Below, one piece after another: positions 52,076 to 61,478 of a DNA stretch of 64,000 bases. The translations under genes and the position numbers were made by a program. Source of the DNA: Rhodomicrobium lacus (GTDB lineage: Bacteria; Pseudomonadota; Alphaproteobacteria; Rhizobiales; Rhodomicrobiaceae); assembly GCF_003992725.1 (NCBI RefSeq), contig NZ_RZNF01000012.1, positions 186,001-250,000 on the forward strand. The letters are read 5' to 3'. Each line of letters opens with the position of its first letter. The stretch's first letter is position 1. Below the pieces are notes generated by a model, which was given only the letters and a program-made list of their open reading frames with translations, was not told the DNA's origin and did no database searches.

Positions 52076-53020
52076 TCAAGCCTCGCGGATGACGTTCCGC
52101 ATCCTGCCGATACCCTCGATCTCCGTTTCCAGCACGTCGCCGGGCTTCAGCCACTCGGGCGGGGTGCGGCCCATGCCGACGCCGGACGGTGTGCCGGTGG
52201 AGATGACGTCGCCCGGCTGAAGCGTCATGCCCCGCGAAAGCTCCGCGATGATGCGCGGGATCTTGAAATACATGTCGCGCGTGTTTCCGTCCTGCTTCAC
52301 GACCCCGTTGACGCGGGTCACGATCCGCACAGCGCTCGCGTCGAACTCGCCCGCGGGCACGATCCAGGGTCCCATCGGCGCGGTGCCGTCGAGGCTCTTG
52401 CCCTTGAGCCACTGACCGCCATGGCGGGTTTTCTGAAGATCGCGCGCGGATACGTCGTTGATGGCAGTGTAGCCGAACACGTAATCCAGCGCCTCGAACT
52501 CGGTAATGTTCTTGCCGCGCTTGCCGATCACGACGCCGAGTTCGGCCTCCCAGTCGATCTGGGCCGAAATTTCGGCATCGTAGGGGATCGGATCGAACGG
52601 CCCGTTCAGCGCCGCAACACCCTTCGAGAAGAACACCGGATGCTCGGGCAGCTTCTGGTTCGGATCGCGGAAGGCAGCGCCCTCGCTGAAGTGCTCCAGA
52701 TAATTCCAGCCCACGCAAAAGATGTTGCCGTTCAGGCGCGGCAGCGGGGGAAGGACGCGCAAATCCGATACATTGAAACCGCCACGCGCCTCGATCGCCG
52801 CAAGCTCGCGCACTTCCGCCAGCGCTTCCGCGCCGCCCTCGATGAGCGCGCGCATGGATGTGCCGTCGAAACCGAGCGAGCGGCCTGCCTTGCGCGCCGC
52901 TTCGGCGACATCGGTCACGTGGCCGTCCGGTCGAACGATGCCGAGCCTCACGGCTCCGTTCTCATTCGCGAAGGTGAGCAGCCTCAATTTCGAATCGAGC
53001 GGCACCTCGATGTTGGTCAT
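52076..53020 (-). CDS. fumarylacetoacetate hydrolase-family protein
   Basis: The 314-residue protein has an N-terminal FAH-like cap and the FAH C-terminal domain: FCVGWNYLEHF, VFFSKGVAALNGP, DWEAELGVVIGKRGKNI (Glu metal ligands), YTAINDVSARDLQ, WLKGKSLDGTAPMGPWI and GDVISTGTPSGVG. The family includes oxaloacetate tautomerase/decarboxylases, acylpyruvases and 2-hydroxyhepta-2,4-diene-dioate isomerases; the substrate cannot be decided. A GAGGAG sits before the ATG at 53020. No aromatic catabolism genes lie nearby. Confidence 0.88.
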   Translation of the reverse strand: MTNIEVPLDSKLRLLTFANENGAVRLGIVRPDGHVTDVAEAARKAGRSLGFDGTSMRALIEGGAEALAEVRELAAIEARGGFNVSDLRVLPPLPRLNGNIFCVGWNYLEHFSEGAAFRDPNQKLPEHPVFFSKGVAALNGPFDPIPYDAEISAQIDWEAELGVVIGKRGKNITEFEALDYVFGYTAINDVSARDLQKTRHGGQWLKGKSLDGTAPMGPWIVPAGEFDASAVRIVTRVNGVVKQDGNTRDMYFKIPRIIAELSRGMTLQPGDVISTGTPSGVGMGRTPPEWLKPGDVLETEIEGIGRMRNVIREA

Positions 53021-53224
53021 CTCTGTTTCTCCTCTCGTCCGGAGATTGGCGCGGCGGGTCCGCGCTATCGCTTCCAGACTTCGCGTATCGTCTGATTTTT
53101 CCTTGCACCCTCCATTTGGGGCCGAGCGGAAGCTCGTGCAATCGGGAACGAAAACGGTCGGGCCTACGCAAGACGCGCAAATTAGAGTATGTAAAGGTTC
53201 GGCTCGCCGGATTAGGGACAGCCC

Positions 53225-53614
53225 ATGCGCGCCTTTCGTTTGCTGATGCTCCTCTTCGTTTTTCTGTGCCTCGTGCCAATTCTGGCATTGGTGGGCGCGG
53301 GAGCGGCAGCGCGTGTCGCCGGATGCGATCTCGATCCCGGGCAGCCGCTGCCCTGCCCGGTCGCTGGCGGCGACTATGGAGACGAGCTGTTTTCGGTGCT
53401 GAATTTCGGAATGCACACGGTCGAAGCGATCGCCGTCCTTGGCGCACTCATTGCAGTGTGGGTGATCGTGGAAATCGTGGCGGCTATCGGCCGTACCCCA
53501 AGAGGTCCGAGACCATCGGAACAGGACCGCGACAGCAAGGCCTCGCCGCGCCGATGGCGGAAAGGTGCCGCTCAGACCCCCGCCGCTTCGCGGAAGCGTG
53601 CACGCGGATCGTAG
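53225..53614 (+). CDS. small membrane protein of unknown function
   Basis: The 129-residue protein has two hydrophobic segments (residues 5-30 and about 66-88) separated by a short loop, LDPGQPLPCPVAGGDYGDEL, with two cysteines in CDLDPGQPLPC. It ends in a basic, Arg/Ser-rich tail of ~40 residues. I do not recognise a family. The start ATG and the membrane topology look genuine. The 3' end overlaps the convergent DnaJ-like gene by 43 bases. Confidence 0.65.
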   Translation: MRAFRLLMLLFVFLCLVPILALVGAGAAARVAGCDLDPGQPLPCPVAGGDYGDELFSVLNFGMHTVEAIAVLGALIAVWVIVEIVAAIGRTPRGPRPSEQDRDSKASPRRWRKGAAQTPAASRKRARGS

Positions 53615-54507
53615 GGGTGCTTCTTCGCCCACTCCTGCATGAAGCGCTCAAGCTCGGGGTCTATCGCGGGCGGCAACATGATCTTCAGTGTGATGAGCTG
53701 ATCGCCATGCGTGCCGGTACGCGCGTTTGTGACACCCTTGCCGCGAAGCCGCAGCACCTGACCGCTCGACGCGCCCTTCGGGATCGCGACCGTCACGCGC
53801 CCGCCGATGGTCGGAACCTCGACACGACTGCCAAGCACCGCCTCATGAAGCGAAACCGGCAGTTCCAGCGTGATGTTGTCGCCGTCGCGCGCAAACAGCG
53901 GATGGGGCTGTATCTTCAGTTCGATGAGCGCGTCGCCGGGCTCGCCGCGCCCGGCGCCCGGGCCCCCCTTGTGGCGAAGCCTGAGCGTCTGCCCGCTCTC
54001 GACACCCGCCGGCACCGTGATGTCGAGCGTCTCGTTATCGGGAAACTGCACGCGCTTCTTCACGCCGTTGACGGCTTCGAGAAAGCTGATTTCGAGGTTG
54101 TAGCGGTAGTCCATGCCGCGCATGGTGAAGGCGCCGGACGGTCCGCGTCTGCCGAACAGGTCGCCGAAGATGTCCGAGAAATCTCCGCCGCCCGCGCCGC
54201 CGTTCTGATAGCCGCCGAAGCCTTCGTATTCGCGTCCTCCGCCGCCCGCGCCGTAATCGCGGTAGAACTGGTGAGCGCGTTCATTGCCCATCGAGTCGAT
54301 CTCGCCGGCGTCGTAACGCTTGCGTTTCTCCGGGCTCCCAAGCACGGCGAAGGCCGCCGACACGCGCTTGAACTTCTCCTCGGAGACCGGATCTCCCTTG
54401 TTCTGATCCGGATGCAGGTCCTTGGCGAGCTTGCGGTACGCCCGACGGATCTCGTCGTTCGTCGCGGTGCGCTTCAGCCCTAGAACAGCGTAAAGATCTT
54501 GATCCAT
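53572..54507 (-). CDS. DnaJ-like cochaperone (CbpA type)
   Basis: The 311-residue protein has a J domain (LYAVLGLKRTATNDEIRRAYRKLAKDLHPD with the HPD that stimulates DnaK), a Gly/Phe-rich linker (residues ~85-125) and two C-terminal substrate-binding domains (GVESGQTLRLRHKG, GASSGQVLRLRGKG). The zinc-finger domain of true DnaJ is absent, which makes it CbpA-like. Length and order are standard. It is transcribed toward the small membrane protein gene. Confidence 0.93.
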   Translation of the reverse strand: MDQDLYAVLGLKRTATNDEIRRAYRKLAKDLHPDQNKGDPVSEEKFKRVSAAFAVLGSPEKRKRYDAGEIDSMGNERAHQFYRDYGAGGGGREYEGFGGYQNGGAGGGDFSDIFGDLFGRRGPSGAFTMRGMDYRYNLEISFLEAVNGVKKRVQFPDNETLDITVPAGVESGQTLRLRHKGGPGAGRGEPGDALIELKIQPHPLFARDGDNITLELPVSLHEAVLGSRVEVPTIGGRVTVAIPKGASSGQVLRLRGKGVTNARTGTHGDQLITLKIMLPPAIDPELERFMQEWAKKHPYDPRARFREAAGV

Positions 54508-54622
54508 GGAACGTCGGGTGCAGGAGTGTGTCAGCGTTGCGAACTATGCAAAGACCGTTACAGAGCGACGGGAGTCAAGCTTAACTTATCCCCGCCGGGG
54601 CCGTCCTCAACGCGGACGCGCA

Positions 54623-56191
54623 TTATCCCCCGAACAACCCCCCGAAAAATGTCTGTTTCACATGTTTAGACACAACCACCTCCGGTTGCAACGCCATCTC
54701 GCGCGCGACGGAGCGCAGGCGCCGGCGTAATTGCTCGCCGTCGAGCGATTCGAGCTTCGTCGGCAAGGACAGCACAAGCTTGCCCTGCTCACAAAGAAGT
54801 GTCGTCTGCGGGAGCAGGCCCTTCATTCCCGCCGTCAGCGTATGGGCGAGGCGAACCGTTTGCCCGATGATCAGCGCGCGCTTCTGAAGCGGTCGCGGCA
54901 GAAGATGTGCAAGTTTCGGCATCAGCTCGCCTTGAAGCTTCCGCTCGTAGCGATGGTAGACGCACAGCGCAAGGAAGGCGCGGCCAGGGTGATCGATCCC
55001 CGCGAACGCCGATTGCGAGATGAGAACAGCGCTCTGCTCGCCCCGGTAATCGGGATGCGCGCGCCAGGAAATGTCCGACAGAAGGCAGGCCGCGTGGCGC
55101 AGGCGGCGCTCGTCCGCATGTTCGTGCTCGTTGGAACGCGCGAAGAGACCGTCCGTCCATTCGATCAGCTCGCGCCCGTGCTGGAGTGAGCGCGCGCGCA
55201 TCGCCGCAACCGTTTCGCACGCCGAGAGCAGAGGATCTTCGGCGCGCTCCGCCTCGCTGAGAAGCCGGTAGATCGTGCCTTCGCGCACGCCGAACGCCGA
55301 GAAGATCACGTCGGAAGGCTGCATCTTGCGGATCAGCGAATTGAGCAGCAACGCGCCAAACGGCACCGTTTCCTCGCGTCCCGCCGACATGCCCGCGAGC
55401 CGCTTCAGCCCCGTCGGCGAGTTGTTGGCGTAGCGCGCGGTGATTTGCAGCGCCTTCCGTGCATCCATCTTGTAGCCGTGCACGGCGGAAAGCGGATAGT
55501 TCGTCTGGGCCATATGCAGCTTGGCGAGCGCACGCCACGTGCCGCCGATCGCATAGAAATTTTCGCCGCGCACATGGTTCAGCCACTCCACCGAGGCAAG
55601 CGCATCCTCGATGATGGGAATGGCTTCGGTCTTCTCGCCACGGGTTCTCTCGGCCAGCGACAAACTCCCGAGCGGCAGGGAAATCTTGTCGGACAGCGTT
55701 TCGCCATCGATGCGCACAAGCTCCATGCTCCCGCCGCCGAGGTCGCCGACGATGCCGCGCGGATTCACGAACCCCGCGCGAACGCCCGTGGCGGCAAGCT
55801 CCGCCTCTTCGGCGTTGCCGATCACGCGGATCGGGACGCCGCAGGCCTCCTCCGCCTTCGCGAGAAATTCCGGGCCGTCTTCAGCCCAGCGGACCGCTGC
55901 TGTCGCGAACGGATGAATGTCGCGCTCGCGAACGCCACAGATGTCGGCGAGCTTGCGGAAGCGCGCCAGCGAGGCGAGCGCGCTTGGCACCGTTTCGGGA
56001 TTGAGGCGCTTCAGCTCGTTGAGATAGCGGCCGAGCCCGCACATCGCCTTTTCCTGAAAAAGGGGAGTTGGAGCGCGGGTGAGCCTTTCATACACGACAA
56101 GGCGGATGGAGTTCGAACCGATGTCGATGACGGCCACCGGGCGCGCGCCAGGCAACCGCCCACTTATCGAACCGAGCGTCGAATTATCCAC
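54623..56191 (-). CDS. ppx: exopolyphosphatase
   Basis: Ppx removes terminal phosphate from polyphosphate; GppA-type enzymes act on pppGpp. The 522-residue protein has the sugar-kinase-fold motifs AVIDIGSNSIRLVVYERL, ATAAVRWAEDGPEFL, GIVGDLGGGSMEL and FYAIGGTWRAL, followed by a C-terminal HD-like helical part (RLRHAACLLSDISWRAHPDYR). It lies about 160 bases downstream of ppk on the same strand, the common ppk-ppx operon order. Confidence 0.94.
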   Translation of the reverse strand: MDNSTLGSISGRLPGARPVAVIDIGSNSIRLVVYERLTRAPTPLFQEKAMCGLGRYLNELKRLNPETVPSALASLARFRKLADICGVRERDIHPFATAAVRWAEDGPEFLAKAEEACGVPIRVIGNAEEAELAATGVRAGFVNPRGIVGDLGGGSMELVRIDGETLSDKISLPLGSLSLAERTRGEKTEAIPIIEDALASVEWLNHVRGENFYAIGGTWRALAKLHMAQTNYPLSAVHGYKMDARKALQITARYANNSPTGLKRLAGMSAGREETVPFGALLLNSLIRKMQPSDVIFSAFGVREGTIYRLLSEAERAEDPLLSACETVAAMRARSLQHGRELIEWTDGLFARSNEHEHADERRLRHAACLLSDISWRAHPDYRGEQSAVLISQSAFAGIDHPGRAFLALCVYHRYERKLQGELMPKLAHLLPRPLQKRALIIGQTVRLAHTLTAGMKGLLPQTTLLCEQGKLVLSLPTKLESLDGEQLRRRLRSVAREMALQPEVVVSKHVKQTFFGGLFGG

Positions 56192-56353
56192 AAATCATCC
56201 TCGTGCGCTGGGGCATGGGTTTGCTTGACATTGCTGCCCGCCTTCAAGCAGGCGCGTGCGCTTCACCCATGACACTTGTTGAAGCCCGTGAAGGCTGGAG
56301 TTTTACATTTGATCCGGCTGCCGCAGCCGGTGGCTCGATGTAAATTCTCTGCG

Positions 56354-58585
56354 TCAGGCATGCGGCGCCGATGCGACCGCGAAACGTCGCGGGAAATTCT
56401 GCTTGAGTGCGCCGCCGCGCCCGGAAAGGCTGGGATTGGTCATGAAATACTCATGCGCGCTGAAGGGTTCCTCGCCGGGCTTCAGATGAAAGCGCTGGGA
56501 GCTGCCATCGCTCTCGATTTTCCAGCTCTGGAGATTATCCTTCAGATTGGCGATCATGATCTGGTCGAGAACCTGTTCGTGGACGGTTGAATTCGTTATC
56601 GCGGTCATGGCCTCGACGCGCCGCTCAAGGTTGCGCGGCATCATGTCGGCGGAACTGATATACACATGCGCATCCTCGGATGGCAATCCGTGCCCTGCCC
56701 CGAAACAATAGATGCGTGAATGTTCCAGAAATCGTCCGATGATGCTTTTCGCGCGGATGTTTTCGGAAAGTCCGCGAATGCCGGGCTTGAGGCAGCAGAT
56801 GCCGCGGATGACGAGGTCGACGGGTACGCCTGACAGACTCGCCTCATACAGCGCATCGATCACCTCGGGATCGACGAGCGCGTTGAGCTTCATCCAGATC
56901 GCGGCGGGGCGCCCAGCCTTGGCGTGAGCGATCTCGTTATGGATCTCCTCGATGATCCGAGCCTTGATGCCGTGGGGCGAGATATACATGCGTTCGAGGT
57001 TGTTCGGGCGGCTGTAGGTCGTCACGTAATTGAAGATGCGCGACACGTCACGGCCGACAGCCGGATCGGCCGTGAAATAGGACAGGTCCGTGTAGATCTT
57101 CGCCGTCGCCGGGTGATAATTGCCGGTGCCGATGTGGCAATAGGTGCGAAGCTCGCCGTTCTCCTTGCGCACAACCTGACCGAGCTTCGCATGCGTCTTG
57201 AGGTCGAGCTGGGTCAGGCCGTAGACCACGTGCACGCCCACCGCTTCGAGCTGCTTCGCCCATTCGAGGTTGTTCAATTCGTCGAAGCGGGCCGTCACCT
57301 CGATCATCACGGTCACGCTCTTGCCCGCCTCGCGCGCCTGCCGGAGCGCCTCCACGATGGGAGAGCGTTTCGACGTGCGGTAGAGCGTCCATTTGATGGC
57401 GACGACATCGGGATCGGATGCGGCCTGCCGCAGATATTGCAGCACCACGTCGAACGACTCGTACGGGTGATGAACGATGATGTCCTTGGCCGAGATGGCC
57501 GCGAAACAGTCATTGTCGAACTCGGCGATCCGTTCCGGAAAGCGGATTTCAAAGGGCTTGTAGAGCAGGTCCGGCCGATCGTTCACGATAAGTTGCGAGA
57601 CGTCGGCGATGGCGAAAAGTCCATCGACCGGCACCACGTCGTCTCGCCCGATCTTGAGCCCGGCGATGATGAGTTCGCGCGCGGGCGCAGGCAACGACGC
57701 GCTCATTTCGAGCCTGATCACCTCGCCGAGCTGCCGCCGCACCAGCGCCTTGCGGAGCACCTTCTGAAGATCCTCGCTTTTTTCCTGAAACTCGATCTCG
57801 CTGTTCCGCAGCGGCCTGAAGAGGCCGACATGCCTGACCTTGAAGCCCGGCAACAGCGTGTGCGCGTAAAGCGCGATCAGCACTTCCATCGCGATGAAGC
57901 GGATCACGGGCTTGCCGCCCTCGCCTTCCGTCTGCGGCAGACGGATGAAGCGATCGAGACCGTTCGGGATCACGACAAGCGCATACATCAGGCGCGGTTC
58001 GCCCTCGAAATCCGAATCGCGGACGAGAGTGAGTTCCCGTGTGCATTCCAGCACGAGCACCAGTTCCTGACTCTGCACGTGCGGGAAAGGATGCGCGGCG
58101 TCCACCGCCACGGCACTCAGCGCCGAAAAAACCCGCCGCATGAAATAGATTTCGAGCCAATCCCGTTCCGCGTCGGAAATCGACGCCGCGGTGGCGATCT
58201 GGATGTTCTCCTGCTCCATCTCCTCGCGAAGCGCGTTCCAGCGCTCCTGCTGAATCGCGGAAAGCGGAACGACGGATTCGTTGATCTTGTCCACCTGCTG
58301 CTTCGGCGTCAGTCCGTCGGGCGAGACTTCAACGATCTCGGTCGCCGCCTGTTCGTGCAGCCCCGCCACGCGCACGCGATAGAACTCATCGAGGTTGGAG
58401 CCCGAAATCGCCAGAAACCGAACGCGCTCCAGAAGGGGGTTGCGGGTGTTCGCCGATTCCTCAAGGACGCGCTTGTTGAATGCGAGCCACGACAATTCCC
58501 TGTTGAAGAAGCGTTCCACGCCAAAGGCTTCTATTCTGTCCCGGTATGTGGGGGCAGGTTCGGCTTCGGCGATTTTCATTTCCAT
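56354..58585 (-). CDS. ppk: polyphosphate kinase 1
   Basis: PPK1 makes polyphosphate from ATP via a phosphohistidine. The protein of about 743 residues begins with the N-terminal domain RFFNRELSWLAFNKRVLEE, SGSNLDEFYRVRVAG. The catalytic PLD-like domains follow, with the phospho-acceptor His in TYCHIGTGNYHP, AKIYTDLSYF, and YISSADMMPRNLERRVE. The start is either ATG 58585 or 58579; the frame runs on upstream but without PPK similarity. It precedes ppx. Confidence 0.95.
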   Translation of the reverse strand: MEMKIAEAEPAPTYRDRIEAFGVERFFNRELSWLAFNKRVLEESANTRNPLLERVRFLAISGSNLDEFYRVRVAGLHEQAATEIVEVSPDGLTPKQQVDKINESVVPLSAIQQERWNALREEMEQENIQIATAASISDAERDWLEIYFMRRVFSALSAVAVDAAHPFPHVQSQELVLVLECTRELTLVRDSDFEGEPRLMYALVVIPNGLDRFIRLPQTEGEGGKPVIRFIAMEVLIALYAHTLLPGFKVRHVGLFRPLRNSEIEFQEKSEDLQKVLRKALVRRQLGEVIRLEMSASLPAPARELIIAGLKIGRDDVVPVDGLFAIADVSQLIVNDRPDLLYKPFEIRFPERIAEFDNDCFAAISAKDIIVHHPYESFDVVLQYLRQAASDPDVVAIKWTLYRTSKRSPIVEALRQAREAGKSVTVMIEVTARFDELNNLEWAKQLEAVGVHVVYGLTQLDLKTHAKLGQVVRKENGELRTYCHIGTGNYHPATAKIYTDLSYFTADPAVGRDVSRIFNYVTTYSRPNNLERMYISPHGIKARIIEEIHNEIAHAKAGRPAAIWMKLNALVDPEVIDALYEASLSGVPVDLVIRGICCLKPGIRGLSENIRAKSIIGRFLEHSRIYCFGAGHGLPSEDAHVYISSADMMPRNLERRVEAMTAITNSTVHEQVLDQIMIANLKDNLQSWKIESDGSSQRFHLKPGEEPFSAHEYFMTNPSLSGRGGALKQNFPRRFAVASAPHA

Positions 58586-58880
58586 GATCTCCGTTTTGGC
58601 GTCCTTGTGACGCGTGAATTGCGCACTCAGAGCTTGGAAGCGCTTTGTGACATGACGAACACAAGACACCGAGGCAAAACGCCGGAAGGCACGTTTTGCT
58701 CGCAGCGGTCGATGGTGCGGACGTTCACGCGACGAACAAACTGATTTTGAAAAGATGACGCCGCGCCCGCACCGTCGCAAGAGCTTCTTCCGGCGGATTT
58801 GCTCGGGCAATCCGGAGACGCAAAGGCGTTGGCTCCCGCCGGCGCAGGGCGGTGCTGCGCGGCCTCCGGGGCGCGCGGCT

Positions 58881-59585
58881 TCAGATGCCGTCGTCCGGCT
58901 CGTCGTCCCCGCTGTCCGGTCCGCCCCCCGCCGCCTTCAGGACCTTGGCCGCGAAGCTGCGCGTGATCCGGCGGCGTTCGGCCAGCGCCGCCTTGTCGAG
59001 CAGAGACGCCACGGCATCCGCCGCCGCCATCGAGCGCTCGATGCGCTGGACGAGATAGGCAATCACGTCCGGGGCGATCTCGATGCCGCGATCGCTGAAA
59101 TGCTTCAGAAGAAGCGCGGCCAGATGCTCCTCGTCCGGGGGCTGAATTTCGGCCGTTGGATAGGAGCGGATGCGCGAGCGCAGATCCGGCAGTGCGATCC
59201 GCCAGCTTCCGGGCGGCGTTCGCGCGGTCAGGAGAATGAATGAGCCGTGTTCGCGCGCCAGGTTCAGATGATGAAACAGCGCCGTCTCGGGCAGACCTGA
59301 CGCGTCCACATCCTCCAGAACGAGCGGCTGCCAGGGCGCGGCCCAAATGTGACTTCCGAGAAGCGCGGGGTCGGCGAATGCCGCGTTCGCCCGCGCGCTC
59401 CAGATATGGGCGAGATATGTCTTGCCCGATTGCGGCGGGCCCCAGATGACGGCCGCAGGCGCGTGCCAGTCCGGCCATTGGCCGACGAGGCCGAAGGCGC
59501 GGCCGTTTCTGGCCGTCACGAAGAAGTCGCCCTCGTCATAGGCGAAACGCCGGGGCAGATCGAGCACGAGCTGGGATGACATCAA
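58881..59585 (-). CDS. hdaA: DnaA-related replication inactivator HdaA
   Basis: HdaA promotes hydrolysis of DnaA-bound ATP together with the sliding clamp and limits re-initiation. The 234-residue protein starts with the clamp-binding motif QLVLDLP, then a AAA+ module with VIWGPPQSGKTYLAHIW (a variant Walker A), LVLEDVD (Walker B) and LRSRIRSY (the arginine-finger region). Unlike DnaA it lacks the DNA-binding domain. It begins six bases after the permease gene. Acidic residues end the protein. Confidence 0.9.
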   Translation of the reverse strand: MMSSQLVLDLPRRFAYDEGDFFVTARNGRAFGLVGQWPDWHAPAAVIWGPPQSGKTYLAHIWSARANAAFADPALLGSHIWAAPWQPLVLEDVDASGLPETALFHHLNLAREHGSFILLTARTPPGSWRIALPDLRSRIRSYPTAEIQPPDEEHLAALLLKHFSDRGIEIAPDVIAYLVQRIERSMAAADAVASLLDKAALAERRRITRSFAAKVLKAAGGGPDSGDDEPDDGI

Positions 59586-59591
59586 CCGGCC

Positions 59592-60728
59592 TCAGCCGAT
59601 GGCCGCTGTCTTGCGCGGCTTCGTGCCTTCGACCGCTTCCACTGCGGCGCTACCCTTTTGCTCGTCATAAATTTCGCTTTCCTGATATTTTCGGATCGCA
59701 AAGCGCACCAGCACGCCGATGACCGCCGCAAGCGGTACCGAGATCAGAAGGCCGGTGAAGCCGAGAAGATAACCCGACGCGACGAGCGCGAAAAGGAGCC
59801 ATACCGGATGTAGCCGCACCTGATTTCCGACGATGTTCGGCGTCAGCACGTTGCCCTCGACGACTTGCCCGAAGATGAAAACTCCGACAACGAGCGCCAC
59901 CATGGCGTAATCCGGCGCAAATTGAGCAAGCGCCACGCCGCCCGCGACCAGCAGCCCGCTCGTCGATCCGAGGTATGGCACGAAGCTGACGATGCCTGCG
60001 AAAAGGCCGATGAGGAGGCCGTAATTCAGCCCGATCAGGCCGAGCGTCACCATGTAGAACACCGACAGGATCGACAGGACGATGAACATCCCGCGCAGAT
60101 AGCCGGAAATCGTGTCATCGACCTCGCCCGCAAGTTTGCGGATCGTCGGCGCGTCCCGCTTCGGAAGAAGGCTGTCGACGGACGCGAGCATCTTGTCCCA
60201 GTCGCGCAGCAGGAAGAACGTTACCACCGGCGTCAGAAAGAGAAGCGCGAGCGTGTTGAAGAAGGCGAGGCTGCTTTCCGCAAGGCTCCGCAGATAGCTG
60301 GCGACCACGCCAGCCACATCCTGTGCCTGCCCCTGCGCCGCGCCCGTACCCTCCTGTTGCTGAACCGTGCTCTGAATCGACTTGATATATTGCGGGTAAT
60401 GCTCCCAGAGATAGGCGCGCGCGCGCTGATAATAGCCCGGCAGATCCTGCGCAAATTGCCGAAGCTGATCGACCAGCGGAGGAATGAGCAGCGCGAAGAT
60501 CGCGACGAAGATCAAGATCAGCACCGCGATGATCGCAAACGCCGCCGCGCCGCGATGGACGCCGATGCGGTTAAGCCGATTGACCAGCGGATGAAACAGG
60601 TAGGCGAGCACGAACCCCGCCGCGAAGGGCATGAGCACGTCGGCGAACACCATGAGCCCCATCGTGCCGAGGGCGACGACCGCCACCCAGAACGTGGCAT
60701 GCGGGGAGAGACGGATCGTATTGTCCAT
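59592..60728 (-). CDS. AI-2E family transporter (PerM-type permease)
   Basis: The 378-residue protein has about seven to eight membrane helices with the family's features: PFAAGFVLAYLFHPLVNRL near the N terminus, SLLPKRDAPTIRKLAGEVD in the loop, GLNYGLLIGLFAGIVSFVPYLGS, and GNVLTPNIVGNQVRLHPVWLLFA near the C terminus. Members are exporters of varied or unknown substrates; only TqsA is tied to autoinducer-2. Its place upstream of hdaA and ppk is usual in Hyphomicrobiales. A 300-base gene-free gap precedes it. Confidence 0.9.
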   Translation of the reverse strand: MDNTIRLSPHATFWVAVVALGTMGLMVFADVLMPFAAGFVLAYLFHPLVNRLNRIGVHRGAAAFAIIAVLILIFVAIFALLIPPLVDQLRQFAQDLPGYYQRARAYLWEHYPQYIKSIQSTVQQQEGTGAAQGQAQDVAGVVASYLRSLAESSLAFFNTLALLFLTPVVTFFLLRDWDKMLASVDSLLPKRDAPTIRKLAGEVDDTISGYLRGMFIVLSILSVFYMVTLGLIGLNYGLLIGLFAGIVSFVPYLGSTSGLLVAGGVALAQFAPDYAMVALVVGVFIFGQVVEGNVLTPNIVGNQVRLHPVWLLFALVASGYLLGFTGLLISVPLAAVIGVLVRFAIRKYQESEIYDEQKGSAAVEAVEGTKPRKTAAIG

Positions 60729-61029
60729 GCTGACGCTTTACTCCCTGAGCCTGATGGCTTTTCGCCTGGAATCCAAGCGATAGGTTTATTTATCGTCCGT
60801 TGAAGGCGCCGGCGCTGCCGCCTGTCGAAGCGAGGGCCGCTCGCATCAACGTTCGAGCCGCGGCAGAGTTTCCTTCGCTGCCTCAATGGCGCGGAAACGG
60901 AGCGGCGAACCGGCCCTGCTTGTGGGCGCGACTGTAGCGGCGCGCCCCAAAGAGGCAAGACATAAGGGGCAACACGGAGCACCTTGCGGCGACGACGCGT
61001 GGCTTTCATGCCCTCACGTTTTTGTCGCG
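60729..61029. other. gene-free stretch of ~300 bases
   Basis: Between the permease gene and the MAPEG gene, both read leftward, no plausible frame is present. The segment near 60,780 (TTTATTTATCG) is the only AT-rich part and may hold the permease promoter. No hairpin stands out. Confidence 0.5.
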
Positions 61030-61422
61030 CTATCCGAGAAGCGGCCAAAGAACCATCAGCAGCCCGGCCGTAGCCACTCCCCAGACGAGAGTGCGAATGT
61101 AGGGAACGCCGAAGGCATAAAGCGGCACGTAGGCGACGCGTCCCCAGAAATAGAGCTGCGCGCCGAGCGCGGTGGTGGCGCTTTCCCGCCCCGCGGCGTG
61201 TGCCACGAGCACCGCGGCGACGAACAGCGGCAGCGTCTCGTAAAGGTTCGCCTGCGCGCGGCCCAGCCGATCCGCTATCGGATTGAGCGGCGGCTGCCTT
61301 TCGTCCCGCGCGCCCATGTTCCATTTCGCGCCGTATTGCGCCGTCCGTGCGATGGAGAAAAGGCCGATCTGCACGATGGCCAGCACGACGGTCCACGCCA
61401 GCATCGTAAGTTCCGTGGTCAT
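61030..61422 (-). CDS. MAPEG family membrane protein
   Basis: The 130-residue protein has four membrane helices and the MAPEG motif RLGRAQANLYETLPLFVAAVLVAHAAGR (the RxxxNxxE region that contacts glutathione in eukaryotic members), followed by LYFWGRVAYVPLYAFGVPYIRTLVW. Bacterial members are poorly characterised; glutathione-dependent detoxification is often presumed. The ATG at 61422 is used, since sequence before it is not hydrophobic. It follows the glycosyltransferase gene by 56 bases. Confidence 0.88.
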   Translation of the reverse strand: MTTELTMLAWTVVLAIVQIGLFSIARTAQYGAKWNMGARDERQPPLNPIADRLGRAQANLYETLPLFVAAVLVAHAAGRESATTALGAQLYFWGRVAYVPLYAFGVPYIRTLVWGVATAGLLMVLWPLLG

Positions 61423-61478
61423 GCGATCTTTTCTCCAGCGAGGTTGTCGGCGATGGGGCGTCCGCCAACCGGACGGAT

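Noticed and set aside
56924-58744. A 606-residue plus-strand frame
   Set aside because: It is antisense to ppk, which carries the complete PPK1 motif set. The frame is typical of GC-rich antisense.
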